Assembly (NCBI GenBank): GCA_023405135.1
Contig: JAEXYZ010000096.1
Coordinates: 28,465 to 92,464 of the forward strand
Reading direction: 5' to 3'
DNA: 64,000 bases
From: Bacillota bacterium
Lineage (GTDB): Bacteria; Bacillota; Bacilli; Bacillales_A; Planococcaceae
A model generated the notes under the pieces. It had not been told where the DNA came from. It saw only the letters and a list, made by a program, of their open reading frames with translations, and ran no database searches. The stretch's first letter is position 1, and the number at the start of each line of letters is the position of its first letter. Shown in pieces: positions 8,219-16,558 of the stretch. A program made the position numbers and the translations under genes.

Positions 8219-8249
8219 CTTATCGACAGGAAAAGAAAGAAGGATAACA

Positions 8250-9395
8250 ATGATTTACCTAGATAACAGTGCAACAACAAAACCACATAAAGAGGTTTTA
8301 GATACATTTGTTCAAGTGAATGAATCCTTTTATGCAAACCCAGCTTCTATTCATGAAGCCGGCGTTAATGCAAATACTTTGCTAGATAGAGCTCGTAGCC
8401 AAATAGCAAATATTCTTCATACAGAAGACAAGTATGTACTTTTTACAGCTGGAGGAACTGAATCAAATAACTTTGCGATATTTGGTGTACCGAAAGCAAA
8501 TACTCATAAAGGAAAACATATTATTACAACGGAAATAGAACATCCATCGATATTAGAGGCTGTAAAAGCTTTACAAAAGGACGGCTATGAAGTTGATTAT
8601 TTGAAAGTTGATCATACAGGTGTAATTTCTCTAGAGGAGCTTCAAGAAAAAATTAGAAAAGACACTGTTCTTGTAAGCATTATGCATGTGAACAATGAAA
8701 TGGGTGCAATTCAGCCTATCGAGCAGGCTGCAAAAATCATTCATGAAAATAGTCGTGCAGTTTTTCACGTTGATGCTGTTCAAAGCTTCGGGAAACTTCC
8801 AATTTATTTTAAGGGTGAAACTGGGCCTGATATCATATCCATTTCTGGTCATAAAATTCATGGTTTAAAAGGATCAGGTGTAATTGCATTTCGTAAAAAA
8901 ATGAATATTATTCCGCTACTGCTTGGTGGTGGCCAAGAAAGTGGATTACGTAGCGGTACAGTTGCAGTTCCACAGGCTGTCACATTAGCAAAAGCATCTC
9001 GAATCGCTATTGAACAATTGGAACAATCCATGGAAAAATATCGGAAATGGCATAATGACCTAATTGAATTTTTAACAGGTTTCGGTGAAAATATTCATTT
9101 ATTATCTACCAAAGATGGCGCACCACATATATTATCCTTTAGTGTGAAAGATTTAAAAGGAGAAATATTAATTAATGCACTACAAAAAAGAGGAATTATT
9201 GTATCGACTTCAAGTGCTTGTTCTTCTAAACAAAAGAAAACAAGTCATGTTGTAGAAGCATTAAAAATTGACCCGCTATATAAAAAAGGTGTTATTCGAT
9301 TAAGTTTCGGTGCTTTAAATACAGATGAGGAAATTGCAGAATTTAAAAAAGCTTTTACTAGCATTATAAAAGATTTAAAAGGAGACAATTATTAA
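8250..9395 (+). CDS. nifZ: Cysteine desulfurase, NifS/IscS family, partner of ThiI
   Basis: This 381-residue PLP enzyme removes sulfur from cysteine as a persulfide. Visible signatures are the N-terminal YLDNSATT, the aminotransferase-V fold with TAGGTESNN, the PLP lysine in SISGHKIHG (Lys202) and the catalytic loop cysteine in STSSACSSK (Cys324). Its stop codon overlaps the start of thiI by one base, so the sulfur is very likely passed to ThiI for 4-thiouridine in tRNA; this is the known role of NifZ in B. subtilis. It is not the SufS type, which would sit in a suf operon. Start ATG behind GAAAGAAGGA. Confidence 0.93.
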   Translation: MIYLDNSATTKPHKEVLDTFVQVNESFYANPASIHEAGVNANTLLDRARSQIANILHTEDKYVLFTAGGTESNNFAIFGVPKANTHKGKHIITTEIEHPSILEAVKALQKDGYEVDYLKVDHTGVISLEELQEKIRKDTVLVSIMHVNNEMGAIQPIEQAAKIIHENSRAVFHVDAVQSFGKLPIYFKGETGPDIISISGHKIHGLKGSGVIAFRKKMNIIPLLLGGGQESGLRSGTVAVPQAVTLAKASRIAIEQLEQSMEKYRKWHNDLIEFLTGFGENIHLLSTKDGAPHILSFSVKDLKGEILINALQKRGIIVSTSSACSSKQKKTSHVVEALKIDPLYKKGVIRLSFGALNTDEEIAEFKKAFTSIIKDLKGDNY

Positions 9396-10600
9396 TGATT
9401 TGGAAAGAAATTTTAATCCGCTATGGAGAATTATCTACAAAAGGACGTAATAAAAAAGATTTTATTAGCAGACTTCGAACAAATATACGTCATACATTTA
9501 CAGATATTGGGCCTCTCAATATTTTAACTGAACGAGATCGAATGCATATTGAAATCGAAAATGAAGAGCAGTATGAAGTTTTAATGGAAAGATTGCCAAA
9601 AGTGTTTGGAATTCAATCATTTAGTCCCGTCGCGATATGTGAAAAAAATTTAGAAGACATAAAAAAATTAGCATTATTTATTATGGAACAATTTAAAGAA
9701 CGACAAATCACATTTAAAGTGGAGGTTCGCCGTTCAGATAAATCCTTTCCATTAGAATCCCATGAACTTCAACGTGAAATTGGTGGTACAGTATTAAGTA
9801 AAAACCCGAATATATCGGTAAATGTAAAAAAACCGGATGTAGAGCTTCGCGTAGAAGTACGAAAAGATGCGATTTATATGATGGCTCAAATTATTCAAGG
9901 TGCAGGTGGAATGCCTGTTGGTTCCAATGGAAAATCACTTCTTATGTTATCTGGCGGTATTGATAGTCCTGTTGCAGGATACTTATTAATGAAGCGAGGA
10001 GTTCGATTAGAAGCAATTCATTTCTTTAGTCCGCCTTACACAAGTGATAATTCATTACAAAAAGTAAAAGATTTAGCAAATGAATTAACAAAATTTGGCG
10101 CAAATATTCGACTTCATGTTATTCCTTTTACAGAAATACAAGTATTGATTAAAGAACGAGTTCCTGCAAATACAATTATGACATCTACAAGAAGATTAAT
10201 GATGCGAATTGCAGATAAAGTACGAGAAGAAATTGGTGCGCTTGGTATTGTAACAGGAGAAAGTTTAGGACAAGTAGCTAGTCAAACTTTAGAAAGTTTA
10301 ACAGCTATTAATGATGTAACAAATACACCAATTTTACGTCCGCTAATTGCCTTTGATAAACTTGAAATCATCGAGATAGCAGAACAAATCGGAACGTATG
10401 AAACATCGATTCGTCCATATGAGGATTGCTGTACAATCTTTACACCTGCTAATCCGAAAACAAAACCGAAAGTTGAGAAAGTTAATTATTATGAAAGCTT
10501 TACGGAGTTTGATGAATTAATTGAACGTGCTGTACGAAATCGTGAAGTTTACAAGTTCCCAGAAAAGAAGATGAAAGATAAATTCGAGGATTTATTATAG
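9395..10600 (+). CDS. thiI: tRNA 4-thiouridine synthase ThiI
   Basis: ThiI adenylates U8 of tRNA and transfers sulfur to give 4-thiouridine. The 401 residues contain an N-terminal ferredoxin-like region, a THUMP domain (about 60-165) and a PP-loop ATPase domain with SGGIDS at 186-191 and STRRLMMRIA further on. The C-terminal rhodanese domain of the E. coli enzyme is absent, as usual in Bacilli, so the persulfide cysteine is supplied differently; Cys residues occur in EDCCTIFTP. It is translationally coupled to nifZ through an ATG sharing one base with the upstream TAA. Confidence 0.95.
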   Translation: MIWKEILIRYGELSTKGRNKKDFISRLRTNIRHTFTDIGPLNILTERDRMHIEIENEEQYEVLMERLPKVFGIQSFSPVAICEKNLEDIKKLALFIMEQFKERQITFKVEVRRSDKSFPLESHELQREIGGTVLSKNPNISVNVKKPDVELRVEVRKDAIYMMAQIIQGAGGMPVGSNGKSLLMLSGGIDSPVAGYLLMKRGVRLEAIHFFSPPYTSDNSLQKVKDLANELTKFGANIRLHVIPFTEIQVLIKERVPANTIMTSTRRLMMRIADKVREEIGALGIVTGESLGQVASQTLESLTAINDVTNTPILRPLIAFDKLEIIEIAEQIGTYETSIRPYEDCCTIFTPANPKTKPKVEKVNYYESFTEFDELIERAVRNREVYKFPEKKMKDKFEDLL

Positions 10601-10643
10601 TCACTAAAACAGAATAATAGTACAAATTTCCACCTACCTTTTG

Positions 10644-10673
10644 TGTATTAAATTTTTAATATCGCACATTCTA
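10644..10673 (+). promoter_or_regulatory. Candidate sigma-G promoter of the SASP gene
   Basis: TGTATT at 10644 and CATTCTA at 10667 are 17 bases apart and resemble the sigma-G elements TGMATA and CATACTA (about 4/6 and 6/7). The start would fall at the ribosome binding site, leaving a very short leader, which weakens the call. Confidence 0.3.
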
Positions 10674-10695
10674 TATGCACAAGGAGGTGAGAGAC

Positions 10696-10908
10696 ATGGC
10701 TTCAAACAACAACGGTAATAGCAACAAACTTTTAGTGCCTGGTGCTAACCAAGCATTAGACCAAATGAAATACGAAATCGCTCAAGAGTTTGGTGTTCAA
10801 CTCGGACCTGAAGCGTCTTCTCGTGCAAACGGGTCAGTCGGAGGAGAAATTACTAAACGTCTTGTACAACTGGCTGAATCACAATTACGTGGTACTTCTG
10901 GCCAATAA
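10696..10908 (+). CDS. sspA: Alpha/beta-type small acid-soluble spore protein
   Basis: This 70-residue protein coats DNA in the dormant spore, holds it in an A-like form and protects it from UV damage; the germination protease Gpr later degrades it to amino acids. It shows the family blocks LLVPGANQALDQMKYEIAQE (with the Gpr cleavage region EIAQEFGVQ) and SRANGSVGGEITKRLV. The start at 10696 follows a near-perfect AAGGAGGTG at 10681-10688, implying heavy translation, as expected late in the forespore. A seven-codon upstream extension overlaps the ribosome site and is rejected. Position after thiI equals sspA in B. subtilis; which paralogue it is cannot be told from sequence alone. Confidence 0.93.
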   Translation: MASNNNGNSNKLLVPGANQALDQMKYEIAQEFGVQLGPEASSRANGSVGGEITKRLVQLAESQLRGTSGQ

Positions 10909-10920
10909 TTAAAAAATAGG

Positions 10921-10949
10921 GCTAGTAGCATTCGTGCTGCTAGCTTTTT
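10921..10949 (+). terminator. Terminator of the SASP gene
   Basis: GCTAGTAGCA and TGCTGCTAGC pair around a TTCG tetraloop (one wobble), followed by TTTTTGATTTG. Confidence 0.85.
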
Positions 10950-11246
10950 GATTTGTTTTTAGGGAGGTTCTCAAAATAACTTTCAGACGCCTTCTTTTTT
11001 TGTGGAAGGTATTTTATTGAATCATCGTAAAAACTCCTAGGAGTGATTTGGGTAAACCAATTTTTAAATCTCAATACCGATAAAAATAGTTATATATCAG
11101 TTTAATCATTTTATTATTATTTTTTTTTGGAAAATATGCACTTAATACGAAAATTACTCTTTTTCGAGGAATATTTTGATATTTTAGATGAATATTATTA
11201 TAATTAGGATAATGTATCTTAATAGATACTTAAAGGGGGAGAAATT
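10950..11246. other. Intergenic region upstream of mbcS
   Basis: About 300 bases, AT-rich. Apart from the promoter at 11176-11204 and the AAAGGGGGAG ribosome binding site of mbcS, I see only a weak CTTC...GAAG inverted repeat near 10990 and no gene. Confidence 0.4.
11176..11204 (+). promoter_or_regulatory. Sigma-A-type promoter of mbcS
   Basis: TTGATA at 11176-11181 and TATAAT at 11199-11204 are separated by exactly 17 bases, about 40 bases ahead of the coding start. Confidence 0.6.
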
Positions 11247-12833
11247 ATGAGAAGAGAAGATTTATTAGCTCCTGAGAAATACAATATAGTAGATGAGATT
11301 GAAAAATTTGCAAAAATTAGTAATAAAATTGCATTAATTGTTCATCAAGAAAATGGAGAAATAAAAAAAATATCGTATTCTGATTTAATAAAAAAAGCAA
11401 ATAAAATCGCAAATTTATTTAAAACTAACGGGTTAGTTAAAGGTAATGTTGTTCTTGTAATGGTGCCACGCTCAGAAGAAGCATATATTACATACATCGG
11501 GGCATTAAAAGCAGGACTAACAATTATTCCAAGTTCCGAAATGTTAAGAGCAAAAGACATTGATTATCGAATTGCTCATTCAAACGCAAAAGCTATTGTT
11601 GCATTTGAAAATGAAATTTCACAATTTGATGATGTACAAAGTTTAGATGGTTTAAAACTATTCGTATATGGTAAGTCTCATGAACCATGGATTTCAATAA
11701 ATGATAATTTGACTTCTTTATCAGAAGAATTTGAGGATGTTGGGACGAAAAATTCTGATATTGCATTTTTATCCTACACAAGTGGAACAACAGGAAATCC
11801 TAAAGGTGTAGTTCATTCCCACGGTTGGGGTTATGCTCATCTACGAACAACAGCTACACATTGGCTTGGTGTAAAGGAAGATGATATCGTATGGGCAACT
11901 GCAGCTCCAGGCTGGCAAAAATGGATTTGGAGTCCTTTCCTAGCAGTATTAGGTAGTGGTGCAACAGCATTTGTTCATATTGGTCGATTTGAGCCACAAG
12001 AATATCTTCAAATGCTTCAAGACAACAAAATTAATGTTTTATGTTGTACACCAACTGAATACCGATTAATGGCGAAGGTAAATCAACTTGCACAATATGA
12101 TTTATCAAGTTTAAAAAGTGCAGTATCTGCAGGGGAACCATTAAATAGTGAAGTGATTAATAAATTTTTAGATGTATTTTCCCTTCAAGTACGAGATGGA
12201 TACGGACAAACGGAAAATACTTTATTAGTTGGTACATTGATTGACATGAAACCAAAGCCAGGTTCGATGGGTAAACCAACTCCAGGAAATGTTGTTGAAG
12301 TAATTAATGATTTAGGAGAACCAACAAAACCGGGTGAAGTTGGAGATATTGCCGTGCATTCTTCAACGCCAGCTTTATTTAAAGGATATTTAAAAGAAGA
12401 AGAACGAACTAAAATGCAATATCGTGGAGAATGGTTCTTAACTGGTGACCGTGCATATAAAGATGAAGATGGTTACTTTTGGTTTGAAGGACGAGGAGAT
12501 GATATTATAATCTCTTCAGGTTATACGATTGGACCGTTTGAAGTGGAGGATGCTTTAGTAAAACATCCTGCGGTAAAAGAGTGCGCGGTAGTAGCAAGTC
12601 CAGATGAAATTCGAGGAAGTATTGTAAAGGCGTTTGTTGTATTACGAGATGAATCGTTAAAGGCAAGTCCTACCATTGTTAAAGAATTGCAGGATCATGT
12701 GAAAGAGATTACTGCACCATATAAATATCCAAGAGCTATCGAATTTATTGATGAATTACCAAAAACATCATCAGGAAAAATTAGAAGAATTGAGCTTAGA
12801 CAAAAGGAACTTTCAAAGGAAATTCATAACTAA
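11247..12833 (+). CDS. mbcS: Acyl-CoA synthetase, MbcS (2-methylbutanoyl-CoA synthetase) type
   Basis: This 528-residue member of the ANL adenylating superfamily joins a short or branched carboxylic acid to CoA through an acyl-AMP intermediate. Motifs visible are the P-loop SYTSGTTGNPKG (about 170-185), YGQTEN, the hinge region TGDRAYKDEDGYFWFEGRGDD and the catalytic-lysine segment PKTSSGKIRR near the C-terminus. The position between the SASP gene and sppA matches ytcI (mbcS), which in B. subtilis activates isobutyrate, 2-methylbutyrate and similar acids as primers for branched fatty acids. Substrate choice is inferred from synteny; acetate or propionate would be alternatives. A clear TTGATA-17-TATAAT promoter precedes it. 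Confidence 0.82.
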   Translation: MRREDLLAPEKYNIVDEIEKFAKISNKIALIVHQENGEIKKISYSDLIKKANKIANLFKTNGLVKGNVVLVMVPRSEEAYITYIGALKAGLTIIPSSEMLRAKDIDYRIAHSNAKAIVAFENEISQFDDVQSLDGLKLFVYGKSHEPWISINDNLTSLSEEFEDVGTKNSDIAFLSYTSGTTGNPKGVVHSHGWGYAHLRTTATHWLGVKEDDIVWATAAPGWQKWIWSPFLAVLGSGATAFVHIGRFEPQEYLQMLQDNKINVLCCTPTEYRLMAKVNQLAQYDLSSLKSAVSAGEPLNSEVINKFLDVFSLQVRDGYGQTENTLLVGTLIDMKPKPGSMGKPTPGNVVEVINDLGEPTKPGEVGDIAVHSSTPALFKGYLKEEERTKMQYRGEWFLTGDRAYKDEDGYFWFEGRGDDIIISSGYTIGPFEVEDALVKHPAVKECAVVASPDEIRGSIVKAFVVLRDESLKASPTIVKELQDHVKEITAPYKYPRAIEFIDELPKTSSGKIRRIELRQKELSKEIHN

Positions 12834-12889
12834 TAATATGAAAATAGATTAATAGTTGGTCATTATTTCCTAGGGAATAATGTCGAAAT

Positions 12890-12936
12890 AAAAGGCGGAG
12901 AAGCAGTTTTTTAAGCTGACTTTTCAGCCTTTTTTG
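12890..12936 (+). terminator. Terminator of mbcS
   Basis: AAAGGC...GAAGCAG pairs imperfectly with CTGACTTTTC...GCCTTT, followed by a T run. The stem has internal mismatches. Confidence 0.55.
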
Positions 12937-13176
12937 TATGAATTAAAAGCAGTTAAACCACTCATCAAGCAATGTAGTGCCATATTTGTTAAGATCATAT
13001 AGAGTTACTATATAATTTTAAAGAATAAGTTTCATGAAATAACGAATTAATATAATAGGAGCTATTTATTAAAAATTTAAAATTAACTCGGTAATCTAGA
13101 CCTTTTAAAAAAAGATGAAATTTTTTGAAACAAATGGTAAACAAAATCGTATGTATGAATGGAGGAGGAGTAGATA
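12937..13176. other. Intergenic region upstream of sppA, with a possible promoter
   Basis: TTGTTA at 12986-12991 with TATATA/TATAAT starting 17-19 bases later (13009-13016) could drive sppA-yteJ. The rest is AT-rich and featureless until the GGAGGAGG ribosome binding site just before 13177. Confidence 0.35.
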
Positions 13177-14187
13177 ATGAATACAAAAAGATGGATTGCT
13201 TTAAGCTGTGCTGTAGTTTTACTTGTTATTTCAATTGGTTTAAACACCGTTTTCACAATGTTAAAAACAAATTTCTTTAGTGATTTTGATAGTCTAATCA
13301 GCACTGAACAAGAAATGTTTGAAACAGTATTAGAACCCGGTGATTTCGGAAAGAGAATTGCTTTATTATCAGTAGATGGAACAATACAAGATGTTGGTAC
13401 AGGAAATGCATGGACTTCTGTACAGTATGACCATCAAGCTTTTTTAGCCCAATTAGACAATATTATGTATGATGACACTGTTCAGGCAGTAGTATTATAT
13501 GTAAATTCACCAGGTGGTGGGGTTATAGAATCGGCTGAAATTCATGATAAATTAGTTGCGATTAAACAAGAAAGAAATATTCCAATTTACGTATCAATGG
13601 GATCATATGCTGCTTCAGGTGGTTATTACATATCAGCGCCGGCAGATAAAATTTTTGCGCATCGTGAAACAATTACCGGCTCGATTGGTGTTATTATGCA
13701 AAGCTATAATTTTGCAGAATTAGCTGATAAAGTTGGCATTAAATTTGAAACAATTAAATCTGGTGAACATAAAGATATGTTTGGTGGAACAAGAGAAACA
13801 ACAGAAGAAGAAAAAGCAATGGTTCAAGAAATGATTAATGAATCTTATGAAGCATTTGTTGATGTAGTTGAGCAAGGTAGAGGTATGTCTGAAGCTGATG
13901 TTAAAAAAGTAGCTGACGGAAGAATTTTAGGTGGTTCCCAAGCTGTTAAAGCAGGTCTTGTTGACGAACTAGGCAGTCTTGAAGATACTATTGCATCAGT
14001 GCGTGCTGATTACGATTTAGAAGATGCAGAACTATTTGAGTATGACACTAGTTATGGCAGTTTTACATCTTTAATAGGAATGAAAATAGGTTCATTTTTC
14101 GGACTTTCAGCAGAAGAACAATTAATTAAAAAGCTTATGTCTTCAAATGAAGTACCTAGAATGATGTACTTATATGGTGAATATTAA
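13177..14187 (+). CDS. sppA: Signal peptide peptidase SppA
   Basis: SppA is a membrane-bound serine protease that cleaves leftover signal peptides and contributes to lantibiotic and lysozyme resistance. The 336-residue chain has one N-terminal membrane anchor (residues 7-28), then a ClpP-fold domain on the outer face. The Ser-Lys dyad is visible: Ser147 in MGSYAASGGYY and Lys199 in SGEHKDMFGG, the same numbering as in the B. subtilis enzyme. LYVNSPGGG forms the oxyanion strand. It is the short single-domain Gram-positive form. It is followed 12 bases later by yteJ, as in B. subtilis, so the two form an operon. Confidence 0.95.
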   Translation: MNTKRWIALSCAVVLLVISIGLNTVFTMLKTNFFSDFDSLISTEQEMFETVLEPGDFGKRIALLSVDGTIQDVGTGNAWTSVQYDHQAFLAQLDNIMYDDTVQAVVLYVNSPGGGVIESAEIHDKLVAIKQERNIPIYVSMGSYAASGGYYISAPADKIFAHRETITGSIGVIMQSYNFAELADKVGIKFETIKSGEHKDMFGGTRETTEEEKAMVQEMINESYEAFVDVVEQGRGMSEADVKKVADGRILGGSQAVKAGLVDELGSLEDTIASVRADYDLEDAELFEYDTSYGSFTSLIGMKIGSFFGLSAEEQLIKKLMSSNEVPRMMYLYGEY

Positions 14188-14199
14188 GGAGGGGATTGG

Positions 14200-14796
14200 A
14201 TGTCACAATTAGAAAATGAAGACACAAATGTAATGAATAGTGAAGCCAATGAAGAATCCTCTCTTGAACAAAATACTATAAAGATTGTGAATCAGTATGA
14301 AGAAAAAACAGCTGGATTTTGGATAAGATTTTGGGCGTTCGCTATTGATTCATTAATTGTAAGTGCGATAGTAGGTATATTAGTTAAACCAATATTTTAC
14401 CTTTTCGATTGGAGTTTATCAGAATCCAATTGGTATGCACCGATGACAATTATTTCAGGGATTTTCTATTATTGCTATTTCGTCATAACAACAAAAATTT
14501 GGAATCAAACAGTCGGGAAAATGATATTTGGCATAAGAGTAAAATCGTTAAATGGAGAGAAGTTGGATTGGTTAACAGTACTATTCCGAGAAGTAATCGG
14601 TAGATTTATTAGTAATACAATTCCAATCATTTATGTAATGGTTGCCTTTATGCCAAAAAACAATGGTTTACAAGATTTGATTGCAGATACAACGGTTGTT
14701 CATGAAAAGGTCTATATAAAAAATACGAAAGAAATTATTACGGAGAAGATCGAGAAGTTCGAATCGGAAAACACTATAACACCATCGATGGAATGA
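14200..14796 (+). CDS. yteJ: RDD family membrane protein (YteJ)
   Basis: This 198-residue protein has an acidic, low-complexity N-terminal tail (about 35 residues), then an RDD domain: AGFWIRFWAFAIDSLIVSAIVG with the Arg/Asp signature, a second membrane segment around YYCYFVITTKIWNQTVGKMIFGIRV, and a third around FISNTIPIIYVMVAFMP with the final Asp in GLQDLIADT. In B. subtilis YteJ is an inhibitor of SppA and protects against its excess activity. Co-transcription with sppA (AAGGAGGGG, 12-base gap) supports the same role here. A charged C-terminal tail of about 30 residues follows the last conserved block. Confidence 0.85.
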   Translation: MSQLENEDTNVMNSEANEESSLEQNTIKIVNQYEEKTAGFWIRFWAFAIDSLIVSAIVGILVKPIFYLFDWSLSESNWYAPMTIISGIFYYCYFVITTKIWNQTVGKMIFGIRVKSLNGEKLDWLTVLFREVIGRFISNTIPIIYVMVAFMPKNNGLQDLIADTTVVHEKVYIKNTKEIITEKIEKFESENTITPSME

Positions 14797-14932
14797 AAAG
14801 TATAAATTATTGACTAAATTAAAAAAGATTATTCATTTTAATTGGATTTCTCGTTAAAAATTGTAAGCTAAGTTGTTTGCAAAATTGGAAATGTCTTTAG
14901 TAAGATAAAGTTAATAAAAGGAGGTTTTCATT

Positions 14933-15442
14933 ATGGCACAAGTAACATTTAAAAATAACCCAGTAACATTAATTGGAAATGAAGTAAAGGTAGGAGATAA
15001 AGCTCCTGATTTTACAGTATTGGCTAATGATTTATCACCAGTAACTTTAAAAGATTCTGAAGGAAAAGTTCGTTTAATTGCTTCTGTTCCTTCATTAGAC
15101 ACAGGTGTATGTGATGCTGAAACGCGTCGATTCAACGAAGAGGTTTCAGCTTTAGGTGCAGATGTAGCATTTTACACAGTATCGGTTGATTTACCATTTG
15201 CTCAAAAAAGATGGTGTGCAGCTGCAGGAATTGAAGGTGTTCACACTGTATCAGACCATCGTGACCTTTCATTTGGAGAAGCTTATGGTGTGTATATGAA
15301 AGAATTACGTTTACTTGCACGTGCAGTGTTTGTTATCGATAAGGAAGGTACTGTTACATATGTAGAGTACGTTCCAGAAGGCACAAGTCACCCAAATTAT
15401 GAAGCTGCAATTGAAGCTGTAAAAGCAGAATTAGCGAAATAA
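14933..15442 (+). CDS. tpx: Thiol peroxidase, atypical 2-Cys peroxiredoxin
   Basis: This 169-residue cytosolic thioredoxin-fold enzyme reduces hydrogen peroxide and alkyl hydroperoxides with electrons from thioredoxin. The peroxidatic cysteine is Cys60 in SLDTGVCDAETRRFNEE, and the resolving cysteine is Cys95 in QKRWCAAAGIEG, the spacing that defines Tpx rather than AhpC or BCP. The family N-terminus (VTFKNNPVTLIGNEVKVGDKAPDF) and length are typical. Start ATG with AAAGGAGG. Upstream of ytxK as in B. subtilis, but ytfJ and ytfI, which lie between yteJ and tpx in B. subtilis, are absent. Confidence 0.96.
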   Translation: MAQVTFKNNPVTLIGNEVKVGDKAPDFTVLANDLSPVTLKDSEGKVRLIASVPSLDTGVCDAETRRFNEEVSALGADVAFYTVSVDLPFAQKRWCAAAGIEGVHTVSDHRDLSFGEAYGVYMKELRLLARAVFVIDKEGTVTYVEYVPEGTSHPNYEAAIEAVKAELAK

Positions 15443-15525
15443 TTTTGTTTAACTTCAAGATTTCTTATAGTAATATAAAGAGTATCGGTGAGATATTCTA
15501 TTGTTATATTTATTTATAAATGTAG

Positions 15526-15548
15526 ACCCACTCAAATTTTGAGTGGGT
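15526..15548 (+). terminator. Terminator of tpx
   Basis: ACCCACTCAAA pairs perfectly with TTTGAGTGGGT. It lies 25 bases before ytxK, so ytxK may depend on read-through or its own start site. Confidence 0.7.
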
Positions 15549-15572
15549 TGTTCATTTACAAAGGAGTTTATT

Positions 15573-16502
15573 ATGGAAAAGTTTGAACAAATATTTTCGT
15601 ATATTAATGATAAAGCAGAAAAGTATGAACAAAGTGAAAGCATTTCATTTTTAGATGGTGTTTTGCAATCTTTAGAAGATATACTTGATGAAACAAATAC
15701 ATGGGTTGGAAAAGATGCTTCAAAAGAAGAGATTCGAAAAGCTATTCAAATTGCTATTTTAAAAGGAATGCGCAAATCTTCACAGCCCAATCATCAAATG
15801 ACACCTGATACATTAGGGCTTTTAGTTGGTTACTTTGTTGAGCAGTTTTTTGAAGAGCAAATTAAAACTAGCCAAATTTCTATATTAGATCCTGCATTAG
15901 GAACAGGAAACTTACTGTTAACTGTTATGAATTTACTCCATGGAAAAGTTTCAGCAACTGGTATTGAAGTAGATGAACTATTAATCCGTTTAGCTGCCGA
16001 TACTGCTGAAATAATCGAACAGCCTGTAGTACTTTATCACCAAGATGCATTGCAAAAAATGCTAGTTGATCCTGTTGATGCTGTAGTATGTGATTTGCCT
16101 GTTGGATATTACCCGAATGAAGAAGTGGCGCTAGATTATGAATTATGCGCCCACGAAGGAATGAGTTTTGCTCACCATTTATTTATTGAACAGTCACTTA
16201 ATCATACAAAAGATGGCGGCTACCTATTTTTCTTAATACCAGCCAATTTATTTGAAACAGAGCAAGCAAAGGATTTACATAAATATTTGAAAAAACATGC
16301 TTGGATTCAAGCAGTTATTCAACTTCCTGAAAATCTATTTGCTTCAAAAGCACATGAAAAAAGCATCCTCATTTTACAAAAACAACATAAAGAATTACGA
16401 GCACCACGTGAAGTGCTATTAGCAAAAGTACCAAACATGTCAAATAAACAAGCACTATCAATGTTCTTTGAAAAAGTACAAATGTGGAAGAAAAATAAAT
16501 AA
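15573..16502 (+). CDS. ytxK: Class I SAM-dependent methyltransferase, YtxK family
   Basis: This 309-residue protein resembles the catalytic part of type I restriction N6-adenine methylases (HsdM), with a helical N-terminal region (1-85), SAM motif I ILDPALGTGNLL around 113-124 and a C-terminal helical region. The usual motif IV (N/D)PP(Y/F) reads CDLPVGYYP, so the adenine target pocket is altered and true DNA methylation is uncertain. No specificity or restriction subunit is nearby. The tpx-ytxK order matches B. subtilis. ATG 15573 follows AAGGAG; a ten-codon upstream extension runs into the tpx terminator and is rejected. The in vivo substrate is unknown. Confidence 0.85.
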   Translation: MEKFEQIFSYINDKAEKYEQSESISFLDGVLQSLEDILDETNTWVGKDASKEEIRKAIQIAILKGMRKSSQPNHQMTPDTLGLLVGYFVEQFFEEQIKTSQISILDPALGTGNLLLTVMNLLHGKVSATGIEVDELLIRLAADTAEIIEQPVVLYHQDALQKMLVDPVDAVVCDLPVGYYPNEEVALDYELCAHEGMSFAHHLFIEQSLNHTKDGGYLFFLIPANLFETEQAKDLHKYLKKHAWIQAVIQLPENLFASKAHEKSILILQKQHKELRAPREVLLAKVPNMSNKQALSMFFEKVQMWKKNK

Positions 16503-16558
16503 AAAGAGAAGGGGCTATTCAGAAATTTAAACATTCTGTTTGCCCCATCTCTTTTTAT
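16501..16558. terminator. Bidirectional terminator between ytxK and the acyltransferase
   Basis: AAAAAGAGAAGGGGC pairs with GCCCCATCTCTTTTT (one internal mismatch) and has an additional CAGAA/TTCTG pairing in the loop. A/T runs on both sides let it serve both convergent genes; it overlaps the last codons of the minus-strand gene. Confidence 0.75.

Noticed and set aside
15573..16502. ytxK as a type I restriction-modification system
   Set aside because: No HsdS or HsdR gene is adjacent and the catalytic motif IV differs (DLPV); it is a conserved housekeeping gene in Bacilli.
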